Positions 8,512 through 17,387 of a DNA stretch of 64,000 nt are shown in pieces. The stretch covers positions 372,001-436,000 of the forward strand of contig NZ_MTBC01000003.1 of the NCBI RefSeq assembly GCF_002072105.2, read 5' to 3'. The notes below the pieces were generated by a model, which was not told the DNA's origin, did no database searches, and saw only the letters and a program-made list of their open reading frames with translations. Position 1 is the stretch's first letter. The number at the start of each line of letters is the position of its first letter. The stretch is from Croceivirga radicis (lineage in GTDB: Bacteria; Bacteroidota; Bacteroidia; Flavobacteriales; Flavobacteriaceae). Made by a program: the position numbers and the translations under genes.

Positions 8512-11112
8512 CTACTTCACTAATATTCTTCCACTCCAGATTCGTTTACTACTACTTTCCAATCTATAGAAATACAATCCAGAATCCAATCCTTTTCTAC
8601 TTATCTTAATCGTATTCTGTCCCTGTTTTACAACACCATGGTTGGTATGGGAACCAATTACCCTACCACTTATATCAAACAATTCCAAAGTATACTCACC
8701 CGCTACTTCGTCATAAAAATATAATGTTGTCTCCGTAGTAACTGGATTTGGACTTACTATAGAACGGGTTAAATCTTCGTCTATAAAAGCAGCTGGTTTA
8801 TCTTCATTGGTAAATTCTACAGCACTTAATTGTAGCTGTTTTTCTTCCATATCACCACTGGTAGACTTCATATTAAACTGAATTACTTTTAAGTTAGCAA
8901 AGTCTGTGCTATTACCACTGATATTTGTAAACAAACTACTTTCTAAATAAAAGGCCTCTTTTGTGGCAGACAAGGCCACTTCGTGCGAATAGGTTTCGCC
9001 ATTACCTTTAATCAATTGAATTTCTAAAGTTCCAGTACCTGCAGCGCTAAAAACCAAGTTGTCATAAGTAGATAGATCCACGGGAGCAAACCTTGGACTT
9101 AATGCCCTGTAAACCCCAACATAAGTGTCTGTTGTTGCAACTAGGTTTACATTACGTTCAACAGGATATCCCTGACCAAAATAAGCCTCTTCGCTTGCAA
9201 TTATTTCATAACCGTTAACCTGTGTTCCAGCTTGGCTGTCATCTAGACCCCATGGCGCATCGGCTACGAATAAATCATCTGGGGTATCGCCATTATCATT
9301 GGAAATCCTAAAACCAAAATCGAAAATATTTCCAGTTTCCACAGCAACGGTATCAATATACCCATCTAACGGGGACTGCAAACCAACCATTTCTGCTTGG
9401 CTTGTTTCACTTCTTTTAATGCCACCCTCTAAGCGGATATATTCTGTACGATTGTTATTGACTACGTTCATATGAACGGCACCACGCTCATATCTAGCAG
9501 ACTTAACAAATACTGGTGGAGGTGCAGATGTTGTATAGTCTACAATTGGTGCATTACTTTCTAGTAAATTCAATATTTCATCTGCCAATTTTAATAGATC
9601 ATCTACAGAATTAGACCAAATCTGAAAGTTGTAGAAGGCCGTATTTGGCGCATAAGCATCTATATTCCAGTGAGATTCTACAACAAACTGGTTTTGTTCG
9701 TTTAAACGTGCAGAAAAACTCAGTGCAAACTCCGTAGCGCCATCTGCTTGTTTAATAATGGATTTTATAAAATTATGCTCTCTTAACTGTAGGGTAGAAA
9801 CAGAAAGTAATTGTGCCCCCAAGAAACGATCACATATAAATTTACTATGCTCATAAACCTGCTCTTCTGTTTTAATTACCATTAAAGCACTCATAGTTTC
9901 GGAACCATTTAGGTAATCTACCGCATAAATATCACTGGCATTGGTTAAATCCAATAAATCTTCCGGGGCAGATTCTATCGTACTACTCTCCCCTATTATT
10001 CCTAATGGAACTAGGGCATTAAGTTCTATGGCATTAGGTGCAAACATACCTTTACGTAGATAGTTTTTGTTCTTTTTTACCTTTTTTGCAGCTAATGCAT
10101 CAAACCTGTAATTGGTTTTGGCCCTCTGATAATTTCGCTTGCTAATAAGGTTAGCTAATCGATCATTACTCTCCAGACCTCCATCGTTTCCACTAGAAGC
10201 CAACTGAATTACAGGACAAGCCGCCACACCAGAACAAGATGGGTCGTCACAGTCTGTTAATCCATCACCATCATCATCTAATCCATTTAAGCAATCTTCT
10301 TGGGGTACCGGAGCAGACGGGCATCTTGCACCATCATTACTAGCAGATGCAGGACCAAATGCAAACACATTGGAATCCATTATTCCACTAACAATATTTT
10401 GCACTTGTCGTATAATATAGACCGTACCTGTTTGGTTGGCAGATACATAAAAATTACCGTCTACATCAAAATAAACAGCTCCATAAGTATAGTTATTACC
10501 AGCCAAGATGGGAACTACCCCTAGATTTTCTACGTTACCGGTCTCTACATCTATACGATATAAATTATTGGTTTTCTTTTCTACGGAATACAACATATTA
10601 TCGGCAGCATTAAATGCCCAGTCATGTATATTTATACTTTGGCTTAAAGAAGAGCTGCCCACATATTGCAGGTAATTTGGAGAGTCTGGATTTAAATCTA
10701 CATGATGATAGGTAGACCCGCCTGCCCTAAAATAATACTGACCAAACAAATCAATATCACCTACATAATTATTATTGGTAACCGGTATTTCAGGAATTGT
10801 ATACAAATCGGTCTCAAAGTTCTCACCTATTCTTACAATTGTTTTTGGGTTTCCAGAAACATAGCCCCAAATAAAACCATCGGCAGAATTATATGCGGCC
10901 CCATTAATAGAATTTTCAATAATGTTTTCTTTGACCAAGTAGCTACTTCCAGAAGCTAAATCTATTGCATAGATATCGTTATACTGAAATAAATAGGCAT
11001 TGTAGGAACAGTTAAATGGTTCTGATTGCGCATATAATTTTACCAATCCAATTTGTAGAAAGGTTAGAAAAAATAGGCTTAAAAAAGTAGTTAATGTGTA
11101 AAAGTGTTTCAT
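8512..11112 (-). CDS. T9SS-exported multidomain surface protein (DUF6923-like repeats, calcium-type loop, sorting tail)
   Basis: The 866-residue product starts with a signal peptide (MKHFYT, then a hydrophobic run ending near YAQ). Residues about 30-260 resemble a DUF6923-type beta-propeller, with phrases such as YAIDLASG and FDVDGNFYVSANQTG. A cysteine/aspartate segment NGLDDDGDGLTDCDDPSCSG follows, of the EF-hand or thrombospondin type 3 kind. The middle is of unknown function, and a jelly-roll-like region precedes the C-terminal type A T9SS signal (about 790-866: SPNPVTTETTLYF, LFDISGRVI, LDSGLYFYRLES). The protein should cross the outer membrane through the type IX system and be cell-attached or released. 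An ATG two codons upstream (11118) is also possible. The substrate or ligand is unknown, and no partner gene is adjacent. Confidence 0.85.
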   Translation of the reverse strand: MKHFYTLTTFLSLFFLTFLQIGLVKLYAQSEPFNCSYNAYLFQYNDIYAIDLASGSSYLVKENIIENSINGAAYNSADGFIWGYVSGNPKTIVRIGENFETDLYTIPEIPVTNNNYVGDIDLFGQYYFRAGGSTYHHVDLNPDSPNYLQYVGSSSLSQSINIHDWAFNAADNMLYSVEKKTNNLYRIDVETGNVENLGVVPILAGNNYTYGAVYFDVDGNFYVSANQTGTVYIIRQVQNIVSGIMDSNVFAFGPASASNDGARCPSAPVPQEDCLNGLDDDGDGLTDCDDPSCSGVAACPVIQLASSGNDGGLESNDRLANLISKRNYQRAKTNYRFDALAAKKVKKNKNYLRKGMFAPNAIELNALVPLGIIGESSTIESAPEDLLDLTNASDIYAVDYLNGSETMSALMVIKTEEQVYEHSKFICDRFLGAQLLSVSTLQLREHNFIKSIIKQADGATEFALSFSARLNEQNQFVVESHWNIDAYAPNTAFYNFQIWSNSVDDLLKLADEILNLLESNAPIVDYTTSAPPPVFVKSARYERGAVHMNVVNNNRTEYIRLEGGIKRSETSQAEMVGLQSPLDGYIDTVAVETGNIFDFGFRISNDNGDTPDDLFVADAPWGLDDSQAGTQVNGYEIIASEEAYFGQGYPVERNVNLVATTDTYVGVYRALSPRFAPVDLSTYDNLVFSAAGTGTLEIQLIKGNGETYSHEVALSATKEAFYLESSLFTNISGNSTDFANLKVIQFNMKSTSGDMEEKQLQLSAVEFTNEDKPAAFIDEDLTRSIVSPNPVTTETTLYFYDEVAGEYTLELFDISGRVIGSHTNHGVVKQGQNTIKISRKGLDSGLYFYRLESSSKRIWSGRILVK

Positions 11113-11292
11113 AATCATCTTTTTGGGACGGTACGAATTTACTTTTATTTTGAAAGTATTTTCTTACTTTGTTGTAAAACGAAAGATTTTGTAGGTGAAA
11201 ATAAACTATCTATAGTTAAATGGTTTGCATCAACTAATTCGTTTTATTTTAAGATTTTAATATGATATTTTCATTTTAATTGCATCTTTGTT

Positions 11293-11320
11293 GCGGATGC
11301 CATTTTAAAATACCATCCGC
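11293..11320. promoter_or_regulatory. inverted repeat in the acyl-CoA synthetase leader
   Basis: GCGGATG (11293-11299) and CATCCGC (11314-11320) flank a central ATTTTAAAAT palindrome. 24 of 28 positions are symmetric. A near-consensus -7 box (CATCTTTG, 11283-11290) sits just before it, so it may be an operator over the transcription start or a leader hairpin. Confidence 0.45.
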
Positions 11321-11356
11321 TTTCCCTATTTTGCAATCCTGATTTAGAAACTGAAT

Positions 11357-13126
11357 ATGCAGAACGTAACTAGACTATTTGATTTCCCCTATCACCAATT
11401 GGAAAAATACCCTTTAGACAAGGCGTTGGTGACCAAATATGATGGTAAGTGGGTAGCCACTTCTACTCAAGAATATATAGACAAGGCCAATGCCATAAGC
11501 AGGGGGCTTTTAAGAATGGGAGTAAAACCCAATGACAAAATTGCTGTTATCTCTATGACCAATAGGTCAGAATGGAGCATTTTAGATGTAGGTATACTTC
11601 AAATTGGCGCCCAGAATGTGCCTATTTATCCTACTATTTCAGAAGAAGATTATGAATATGTTTTAAATCATTCTGAAGCTAAATTCTGCTTTGTTTCCTG
11701 TGATGAAGTTTTACAAAAGGTTCTAGCCATTAGCGGAAACGTTAAAAACCTAGAAGATGTCTTTTCTTTTGACCAATTAAAAAATTGCAACAATTGGGAA
11801 CAAGTATTGGAAAAAGGAAAAGACACCGGTAACCAAGAAGAAGTAGAAAAACTTAAGAATGCGGTTAAACCAGAAGATTTAGCTACGCTAATCTATACCT
11901 CTGGCACCACTGGTAGGCCAAAAGGTGTTATGCTTACCCATAACAACATTGTCTCCAATGTTGTTAAAAGTGAGGAACGTGTACCCTTTGTTGCCGGCGC
12001 AACGGCCCTAAGTTTTCTACCCGTATGCCACATATTTGAACGTATGCTTCTTTATTTATACCAATACTGTAGCATTGAAATCTATTTTGCAGAAGGGCTA
12101 GATAAAATAAGTGACAATGTAAAAGAGGTTAAACCAGATGTAATGACGGTTGTTCCAAGGTTACTAGAAAAAGTGTACGATGCCATCATTGCCAAAGGTG
12201 CCTTATTAACCGGAATCAAAAAGAAACTTTTCTTTTGGGCGGTAGATATAGGTTTAGCGTTTGAACCCTATGGAGCCAACGGTTGGTTCTATGAACAAAA
12301 ATTAAAACTGGCCAGAAAGTTAATATTTAGCAAATGGAAAGAAGGTTTAGGTGGTAATTTAAGCACTATGGTTTCTGGTAGTGCCGCTTTACAACCTAGA
12401 TTAGCAAAAGTATTTGCTGCCGCAGAAATGCCAGTTATGGAAGGCTACGGTTTAACGGAAACCTCTCCCGTTATCTCTGTAAACGAAGTAAAAAACAAAG
12501 GCTGGAAAATTGGTTCTGTGGGCAAAATCCTTGCAGATGTAGAAGTAAAGATTGCGGAAGATGGAGAAATACTTTGTAAAGGACCTAATGTAATGGCTGG
12601 TTACTACAAAGACCCAGAAAAAACCGCAGAAGTAATGACGGACGGGTATTTCCATACCGGAGACATTGGTGAGATTGACGCTGATGGTTTCCTAAGGATT
12701 ACAGACCGTAAAAAAGAAATGTTCAAAACCTCTGGTGGTAAGTATGTAGCCCCACAATTATTGGAAAATCGTTTTAAACAATCTAGGTTTATAGAACAAA
12801 TTATGGTGATAGGTGAAGGCGAAAAAATGCCCGCTGCTTTTATTCAGCCAAATTTTGAATTTTTAGAAGAATGGGCAAAACGACATAATGTAACTTTTAC
12901 AGACCACAAAAACCTGGTAACCAATCCACAAGTTCTAGAACGCTATCAAGAAGAAGTAGATTTGGCCAACGAAGATTTTGCCAAATGGGAAAAGGTTAAA
13001 AAGTTTAGATTAACGCCAGATGCATGGAGTGTAGATGATGGTCACCTAACCCCTACCATGAAACTTAGAAGAAAGATTATAAAAGCAAAATATCAAGATT
13101 TATACAAAGACATCTATGGCCATTAA
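11357..13126 (+). CDS. long-chain fatty acid-CoA ligase (AMP-dependent synthetase)
   Basis: The 589-residue enzyme activates fatty acids to acyl-CoA through an acyl-adenylate, feeding beta-oxidation or phospholipid synthesis. It has the ANL-superfamily P-loop IYTSGTTGRPKG (near residue 180), the GYGLTETSPV segment, the YFHTGDIGEID hinge region and the C-terminal catalytic lysine region ending PTMKLRRKIIKAKY. This is the long-chain type with the insertion common in the FAA1/FadD15 group. It has its own terminator and sits directly upstream of the marR-fad operon, so the activating enzyme and the degradation pathway are neighbours, but they appear to be separate transcripts. The chain-length preference cannot be read from the sequence. 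Confidence 0.93.
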   Translation: MQNVTRLFDFPYHQLEKYPLDKALVTKYDGKWVATSTQEYIDKANAISRGLLRMGVKPNDKIAVISMTNRSEWSILDVGILQIGAQNVPIYPTISEEDYEYVLNHSEAKFCFVSCDEVLQKVLAISGNVKNLEDVFSFDQLKNCNNWEQVLEKGKDTGNQEEVEKLKNAVKPEDLATLIYTSGTTGRPKGVMLTHNNIVSNVVKSEERVPFVAGATALSFLPVCHIFERMLLYLYQYCSIEIYFAEGLDKISDNVKEVKPDVMTVVPRLLEKVYDAIIAKGALLTGIKKKLFFWAVDIGLAFEPYGANGWFYEQKLKLARKLIFSKWKEGLGGNLSTMVSGSAALQPRLAKVFAAAEMPVMEGYGLTETSPVISVNEVKNKGWKIGSVGKILADVEVKIAEDGEILCKGPNVMAGYYKDPEKTAEVMTDGYFHTGDIGEIDADGFLRITDRKKEMFKTSGGKYVAPQLLENRFKQSRFIEQIMVIGEGEKMPAAFIQPNFEFLEEWAKRHNVTFTDHKNLVTNPQVLERYQEEVDLANEDFAKWEKVKKFRLTPDAWSVDDGHLTPTMKLRRKIIKAKYQDLYKDIYGH

Positions 13127-13170
13127 ATACACCATTAGCTGTCAAAACACACAATAAATAAGATAAATTT

Positions 13171-13199
13171 TAAAGGTTCTCTACGGAGAGCCTTTTTTA
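13171..13199 (+). terminator. Rho-independent terminator after acyl-CoA ligase
   Basis: Ten-bp stem (13172-13181 with 13186-13195, one G-U pair) closed by a TACG loop of the stable UNCG type, followed by T residues. Confidence 0.85.
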
Positions 13200-13213
13200 T
13201 TTGTCATATTATC

Positions 13214-13241
13214 AAATTTATTATGCATGCATAATAAATTT
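13214..13241. promoter_or_regulatory. perfect 28-bp palindrome, probable MarR operator
   Basis: The half-site AAATTTATTATGCA is followed immediately by its exact reverse complement, with no spacer. It ends 4 bp before the -7 box of the marR gene, covering the place where the -33 element should lie. A dimeric MarR protein bound here would block transcription of its own operon. Confidence 0.7.
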
Positions 13242-13245
13242 TTTT

Positions 13246-13253
13246 TATATTTG
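13246..13253 (+). promoter_or_regulatory. -7 promoter element of the marR-fad operon
   Basis: TATATTTG is an exact match to TAnnTTTG, 16 bp before the marR ATG and directly next to the palindrome. Confidence 0.6.
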
Positions 13254-13269
13254 GGACAGATTAATTTGC

Positions 13270-13716
13270 ATGAAAGACATTACCATTGACTGGGCCTTGC
13301 GCGCAACTTGGCAGGCCGTAACCAGAGTTTATAATGAACAAGCCAAAGAATATGATTCTTCTATGGCAGTAGGCTTTACACTCTTGAGCATTGACCCAAA
13401 AACAGGTACACCATCTACAGCCTTGGGTCCTAAAATGGGTATGGAAGCAACTAGTTTATCTCGCATTATTAAAAATATGGAAACTAGGGGATTAATTGAA
13501 AAAAAACCAAACCCAAATGACGGCAGAGGCGTATTAATTCACCTAACACCATTTGGCACAGAGATGCGTACGCGCTCTAAAGACGTAGTATTGCGTTTTA
13601 ATGAAGTAGTATCCCAAGTTGTAGAGAAAGAAGATTTACAAGGTTTTTTTAAAACTATAGACGCTATTAATCAACTGATTAACGATAAAAAAATTTACAC
13701 AAAGACAACTAATTAA
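13270..13716 (+). CDS. MarR-family transcriptional regulator of the beta-oxidation operon
   Basis: The 148-residue protein has a winged helix-turn-helix: the recognition region MGMEATSLSRIIKNMETRGLI is followed by the wing KPNPNDGRGVLIHLT, and amphipathic dimerisation helices lie at both ends. The frame is open back to a TTG at 13201, but that stretch contains the promoter and palindrome, so ATG 13270 is the real start. It is the first gene of a four-gene operon with fadJ/B-type, fadA and acyl-CoA dehydrogenase genes, 16 bp ahead of the next start. By position it is probably a repressor released by an acyl-CoA or related ligand; that ligand is inferred. Confidence 0.9.
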   Translation: MKDITIDWALRATWQAVTRVYNEQAKEYDSSMAVGFTLLSIDPKTGTPSTALGPKMGMEATSLSRIIKNMETRGLIEKKPNPNDGRGVLIHLTPFGTEMRTRSKDVVLRFNEVVSQVVEKEDLQGFFKTIDAINQLINDKKIYTKTTN

Positions 13717-13732
13717 TTATCTATTCTAAACA

Positions 13733-16138
13733 ATGAAGAGACATATTAACAAAATTGCAGTAGTAGGTTCCGGTATTATGGGTAGCGGTATTGCCTGCCA
13801 CTTTGCAAATATTGGAGTAGAAGTTCTTTTGCTAGATATTGTACCAAGAGAATTAACGGACAAAGAAAAGGCTAAAGGACTAACACTAGAAGACAAAGTA
13901 GTTAGAAACCGTTTGGTGAACGATTCGCTAACCAAAGCGTTAAAATCTAAGCCTTCTCCCATTTACCATCAAAAATTTGCCAATCGTATTACAACGGGTA
14001 ATCTAGAAGACGATATTGCAAAAGTTAAAGATGTAGATTGGATAATTGAAGTTGTTGTAGAACGCCTTGATATAAAGAAGAAGGTGTTTGAAAGCTTAGA
14101 AAAACATAGAACACCGGGCACTTTAATTACCTCCAATACGTCTGGTATTCCAATAAAATTTATGAGCGAAGGAAGAAGTGAAGATTTCCAGAAACACTTC
14201 TGTGGAACCCACTTCTTTAACCCAGCCCGTTACCTAAAATTATTCGAAATTATTCCAGGACCAAAAACAGATGCTTCGGTTCTAGAATTCCTTAATGGTT
14301 ATGGTGAACAGTTTTTAGGTAAAACTTCCGTTGTTGCCAAAGACACACCCGCCTTTATAGGTAACCGTATTGGTATTTTTAGTATTCAAAGCCTATTCCA
14401 TGCGGTAAAAGATTTGGGCATGACGGTAGAGGAAGTAGACAAGCTTACCGGCCCGGTAATCGGCAGACCCAAATCCGCAACCTTCCGTACGGTAGATGTT
14501 GTTGGTCTAGATACCTTGGTGCATGTTGCCAATGGTATTTACGAAAACTGCCCTAACGATGAACGCCACGATTTGTTTAAACTACCAGATTTCATCAATA
14601 CCATGATGGAAAATAAATGGTTGGGTAGCAAAACTGGTCAAGGTTTTTATAAAAAAGTAAAAGGTGAGGGTGGCAAGAGCGAAATCTTGACATTAGATTT
14701 GGATACAATGGACTACAGGTCTAAGAAAAGTGCCAAATTCGCAACCCTAGAGTTAACCAAAACCATAGACAAGGTAGTAGACCGTTTTGCCGTGCTTTGT
14801 GGCGGCAAAGACAAAGCAGGCGAATTTTACCGTAAAAGCTTTGGCCAATTATTTGCCTATGTTTCACACAGAATTCCAGAAATTTCAGACGATTTATATA
14901 AAATAGATGATGCTATGAAAGCTGGATTTGGATGGGAACATGGCCCATTCCAAATTTGGGATGCAGTAGGTCTAGAAAAAGGACTTGAATTTATTGCAGC
15001 TGAAGGACAAACCGCTGCGCAATGGGTTCATGATATGAAGGCTACTGGCGTTTCTTCTTTCTATTCTGTTAAAGAAGGTGCTACTTATTATTATGATATT
15101 CCAAACAAAGAAATGATGAAAATTCCAGGTCAGGATGCTTTCATCATACTAGATAACATTAGAAAATCTAAAGAGGTTTTCAAAAACTCTGGGGTAATAA
15201 TAGAAGATTTGGGCGATGGTATATTAAACTGTGAGTTCCAGTCTAAGATGAATACTATTGGCGGTGATGTTCTTGCAGGGCTTAATAAGGCGGTAGACCT
15301 TGCCGAAAAAGACTTCCAAGGATTGGTAATTGGTAACCAAGCTGCTAATTTCTCTGTTGGTGCCAATATTGGTATGATATTCATGATGGCGGTAGAACAA
15401 GAGTACGATGAATTGAACATGGCCATTAAATACTTCCAAGATACTATGATGCGTATGCGTTATAGCAGCATACCAACTGTGGCCGCACCACATGGAATGG
15501 CTCTTGGTGGTGGTTGTGAATTATCCATGCACGCAGACAAAGTAGTTGCCGCGGCAGAAACCTACATTGGTTTGGTAGAATTTGGTGTTGGGGTAATCCC
15601 TGGCGGTGGTGGTTCTAAAGAAATGGCCATGCGTGCATCAGATTCTTTTAGAAAAGGAGATGTAGAGCTTAACGTTTTACAAGAATACTTCTTAACCATT
15701 GGTATGGCCAAAGTTTCTACCTCTGCCTACGAAGCTTTTGATTTGGGCATCTTACAAAAAGGAAAAGATACCATTGTAGTTAATAAGGATAGGCAAATTG
15801 CTACGGCTAAGGCACACGCTAAGTTAATGGCAGAGCAAGGCTATACTAGACCACCACAACGAAAAGATATTAAGGTACTTGGTAAACAGGCCCTAGGTAT
15901 GTTCTTGGTGGGTACAGATTCTATGGAAGCAAGCCGCTACATTAGTGAGCATGATAAGAAAATAGCCAACAAATTGGCTTATGTAATGGCTGGGGGTGAT
16001 CTATCTGAACCTTCTTATGTTAGTGAGCAGTACCTGCTAGATATTGAAAGAGAAGCATTCCTTTCTCTTGCTACGGAACGCAAAACATTGGAGCGTATTC
16101 AACACATGTTAAAAACAGGTAAACCATTAAGAAATTAA
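13733..16138 (+). CDS. 3-hydroxyacyl-CoA dehydrogenase / enoyl-CoA hydratase, bifunctional
   Basis: The 801-residue protein carries two beta-oxidation activities in one chain. The NAD-binding 3-hydroxyacyl-CoA dehydrogenase is N-terminal (VVGSGIMGSGIACHFA near residue 10, GTHFFNPARYLKLFEII near 160-175, and two HAD C-terminal-type repeats). The enoyl-CoA hydratase (crotonase) part is C-terminal, about residues 500-720, with the oxyanion-hole segment FSVGANIG and the catalytic glutamates in GGGCELSMHAD and GLVEFGVGVIPGGGG. This is the reverse of the order in E. coli FadB. It works with the thiolase encoded 42 bp downstream and the acyl-CoA dehydrogenase after that, in the cytoplasm. Confidence 0.94.
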   Translation: MKRHINKIAVVGSGIMGSGIACHFANIGVEVLLLDIVPRELTDKEKAKGLTLEDKVVRNRLVNDSLTKALKSKPSPIYHQKFANRITTGNLEDDIAKVKDVDWIIEVVVERLDIKKKVFESLEKHRTPGTLITSNTSGIPIKFMSEGRSEDFQKHFCGTHFFNPARYLKLFEIIPGPKTDASVLEFLNGYGEQFLGKTSVVAKDTPAFIGNRIGIFSIQSLFHAVKDLGMTVEEVDKLTGPVIGRPKSATFRTVDVVGLDTLVHVANGIYENCPNDERHDLFKLPDFINTMMENKWLGSKTGQGFYKKVKGEGGKSEILTLDLDTMDYRSKKSAKFATLELTKTIDKVVDRFAVLCGGKDKAGEFYRKSFGQLFAYVSHRIPEISDDLYKIDDAMKAGFGWEHGPFQIWDAVGLEKGLEFIAAEGQTAAQWVHDMKATGVSSFYSVKEGATYYYDIPNKEMMKIPGQDAFIILDNIRKSKEVFKNSGVIIEDLGDGILNCEFQSKMNTIGGDVLAGLNKAVDLAEKDFQGLVIGNQAANFSVGANIGMIFMMAVEQEYDELNMAIKYFQDTMMRMRYSSIPTVAAPHGMALGGGCELSMHADKVVAAAETYIGLVEFGVGVIPGGGGSKEMAMRASDSFRKGDVELNVLQEYFLTIGMAKVSTSAYEAFDLGILQKGKDTIVVNKDRQIATAKAHAKLMAEQGYTRPPQRKDIKVLGKQALGMFLVGTDSMEASRYISEHDKKIANKLAYVMAGGDLSEPSYVSEQYLLDIEREAFLSLATERKTLERIQHMLKTGKPLRN

Positions 16139-16180
16139 ATTTCGCTTTTAGCAAAATGCTTAAAGCCTAAAGCTAGAATA

Positions 16181-17371
16181 ATGAAAACAGCATATATAGT
16201 TAAAGGATATAGAACTGCGGTAGGTAAAGCTCCAAAAGGCTTATTCCGATTTAAACGCGCAGATGAGTTAGCAGCAGAAACCATAGAGTATATGATGAAA
16301 GAGCTGCCAGACTTTGACAAGAAACGAATAGACGATGTAATTGTAGGTAATGCTATGCCAGAAGGCTCTCAAGGGTTAAATATGGGTCGCCTAATTTCTC
16401 TAATGGGGCTAGATATCGTAGATGTTCCTGGTGTTACCGTTAACCGGTTTTGTTCGTCGGGTCTAGAAACTATCGGTATTGCAACAGCTAAAATACAAGC
16501 AGGTATGGCAGACTGCATCATTGCCGGCGGTGTAGAGAGTATGAGCTCCGTTCCTATGACCGGGTTTAAAACTGAATTGAATTACGATTTGGTAAAATCT
16601 GGCCATGAAGATTATTATTGGGGAATGGGTAATACGGCAGAAGCTGTTGCAGAACAATTTAAGGTGTCTAGGGAAGACCAAGATTTATTTGCATTCAATT
16701 CGCACCAAAAAGCCCTAAAGGCTCAGGCAGAAGACCGTTTTCAGTCGCAAATTGTTCCTATAGAGGTAGAACAGACTTACGTAGATGCCAACGGTAAAAA
16801 AGCAACTAAAAAGTATACCGTAACTAAGGACGAAGGACCAAGAAAAGACACTTCTTTAGAAGTATTGGGCAAGCTAAGACCTGTATTTGCCGCCAACGGA
16901 AGCGTTACAGCAGGTAATTCTTCCCAAACCAGTGATGGTGCCGCATTTGTAATGATCATGAGTGAGGAAATGGTAAAGGAACTTAATTTAGAGCCTATAG
17001 CCCGTATGGTAAACTATGCCGCTGCAGGCGTAGAACCTAGAATTATGGGTATAGGACCTGTTAAAGCGGTACCAAAAGCACTAAAACAAGCAGGTCTTAA
17101 ACAAGATGATATTGCGCTTATAGAATTGAACGAAGCCTTTGCTTCACAATCTATAGCAGTAATGCGCGAATTAGGATTAAACGAAGATATTGTCAATGTA
17201 AACGGAGGAGCAATAGCCTTGGGTCACCCATTAGGTTGTACAGGGGCTAAATTATCCGTTCAGTTATTTGACGAGATGCGTAAAAGAGAAATGCAAGGCA
17301 AATACGGTTTGGTAACCATGTGTGTGGGTACTGGACAAGGTGCGGCAGGTATATTTGAATTTTTAAAATAA
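16181..17371 (+). CDS. fadA: acetyl-CoA C-acyltransferase (3-ketoacyl-CoA thiolase)
   Basis: The 396-residue thiolase cleaves 3-ketoacyl-CoA with CoA to give acetyl-CoA and a shortened acyl-CoA. The acyl-accepting Cys91 lies in [11 protein letters not shown], His349 in [11 protein letters not shown] and the proton-shuttling Cys381 in [11 protein letters not shown]. Length and motifs are standard for the degradative thiolase family. It follows the hydratase/dehydrogenase gene by 42 bp and precedes the acyl-CoA dehydrogenase by 16 bp, so the three enzymes form one transcription unit. An acetoacetyl-CoA thiolase role is possible, but the operon favours beta-oxidation. Confidence 0.94.
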   Translation: MKTAYIVKGYRTAVGKAPKGLFRFKRADELAAETIEYMMKELPDFDKKRIDDVIVGNAMPEGSQGLNMGRLISLMGLDIVDVPGVTVNRFCSSGLETIGIATAKIQAGMADCIIAGGVESMSSVPMTGFKTELNYDLVKSGHEDYYWGMGNTAEAVAEQFKVSREDQDLFAFNSHQKALKAQAEDRFQSQIVPIEVEQTYVDANGKKATKKYTVTKDEGPRKDTSLEVLGKLRPVFAANGSVTAGNSSQTSDGAAFVMIMSEEMVKELNLEPIARMVNYAAAGVEPRIMGIGPVKAVPKALKQAGLKQDDIALIELNEAFASQSIAVMRELGLNEDIVNVNGGAIALGHPLGCTGAKLSVQLFDEMRKREMQGKYGLVTMCVGTGQGAAGIFEFLK

Positions 17372-17387
17372 GCTGAAACTATTAACC

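Noticed and set aside
13201-13269. N-terminal extension of the MarR gene from a TTG
   Set aside because: It would translate the promoter and the 28-bp palindrome; ATG 13270 gives the normal MarR length.
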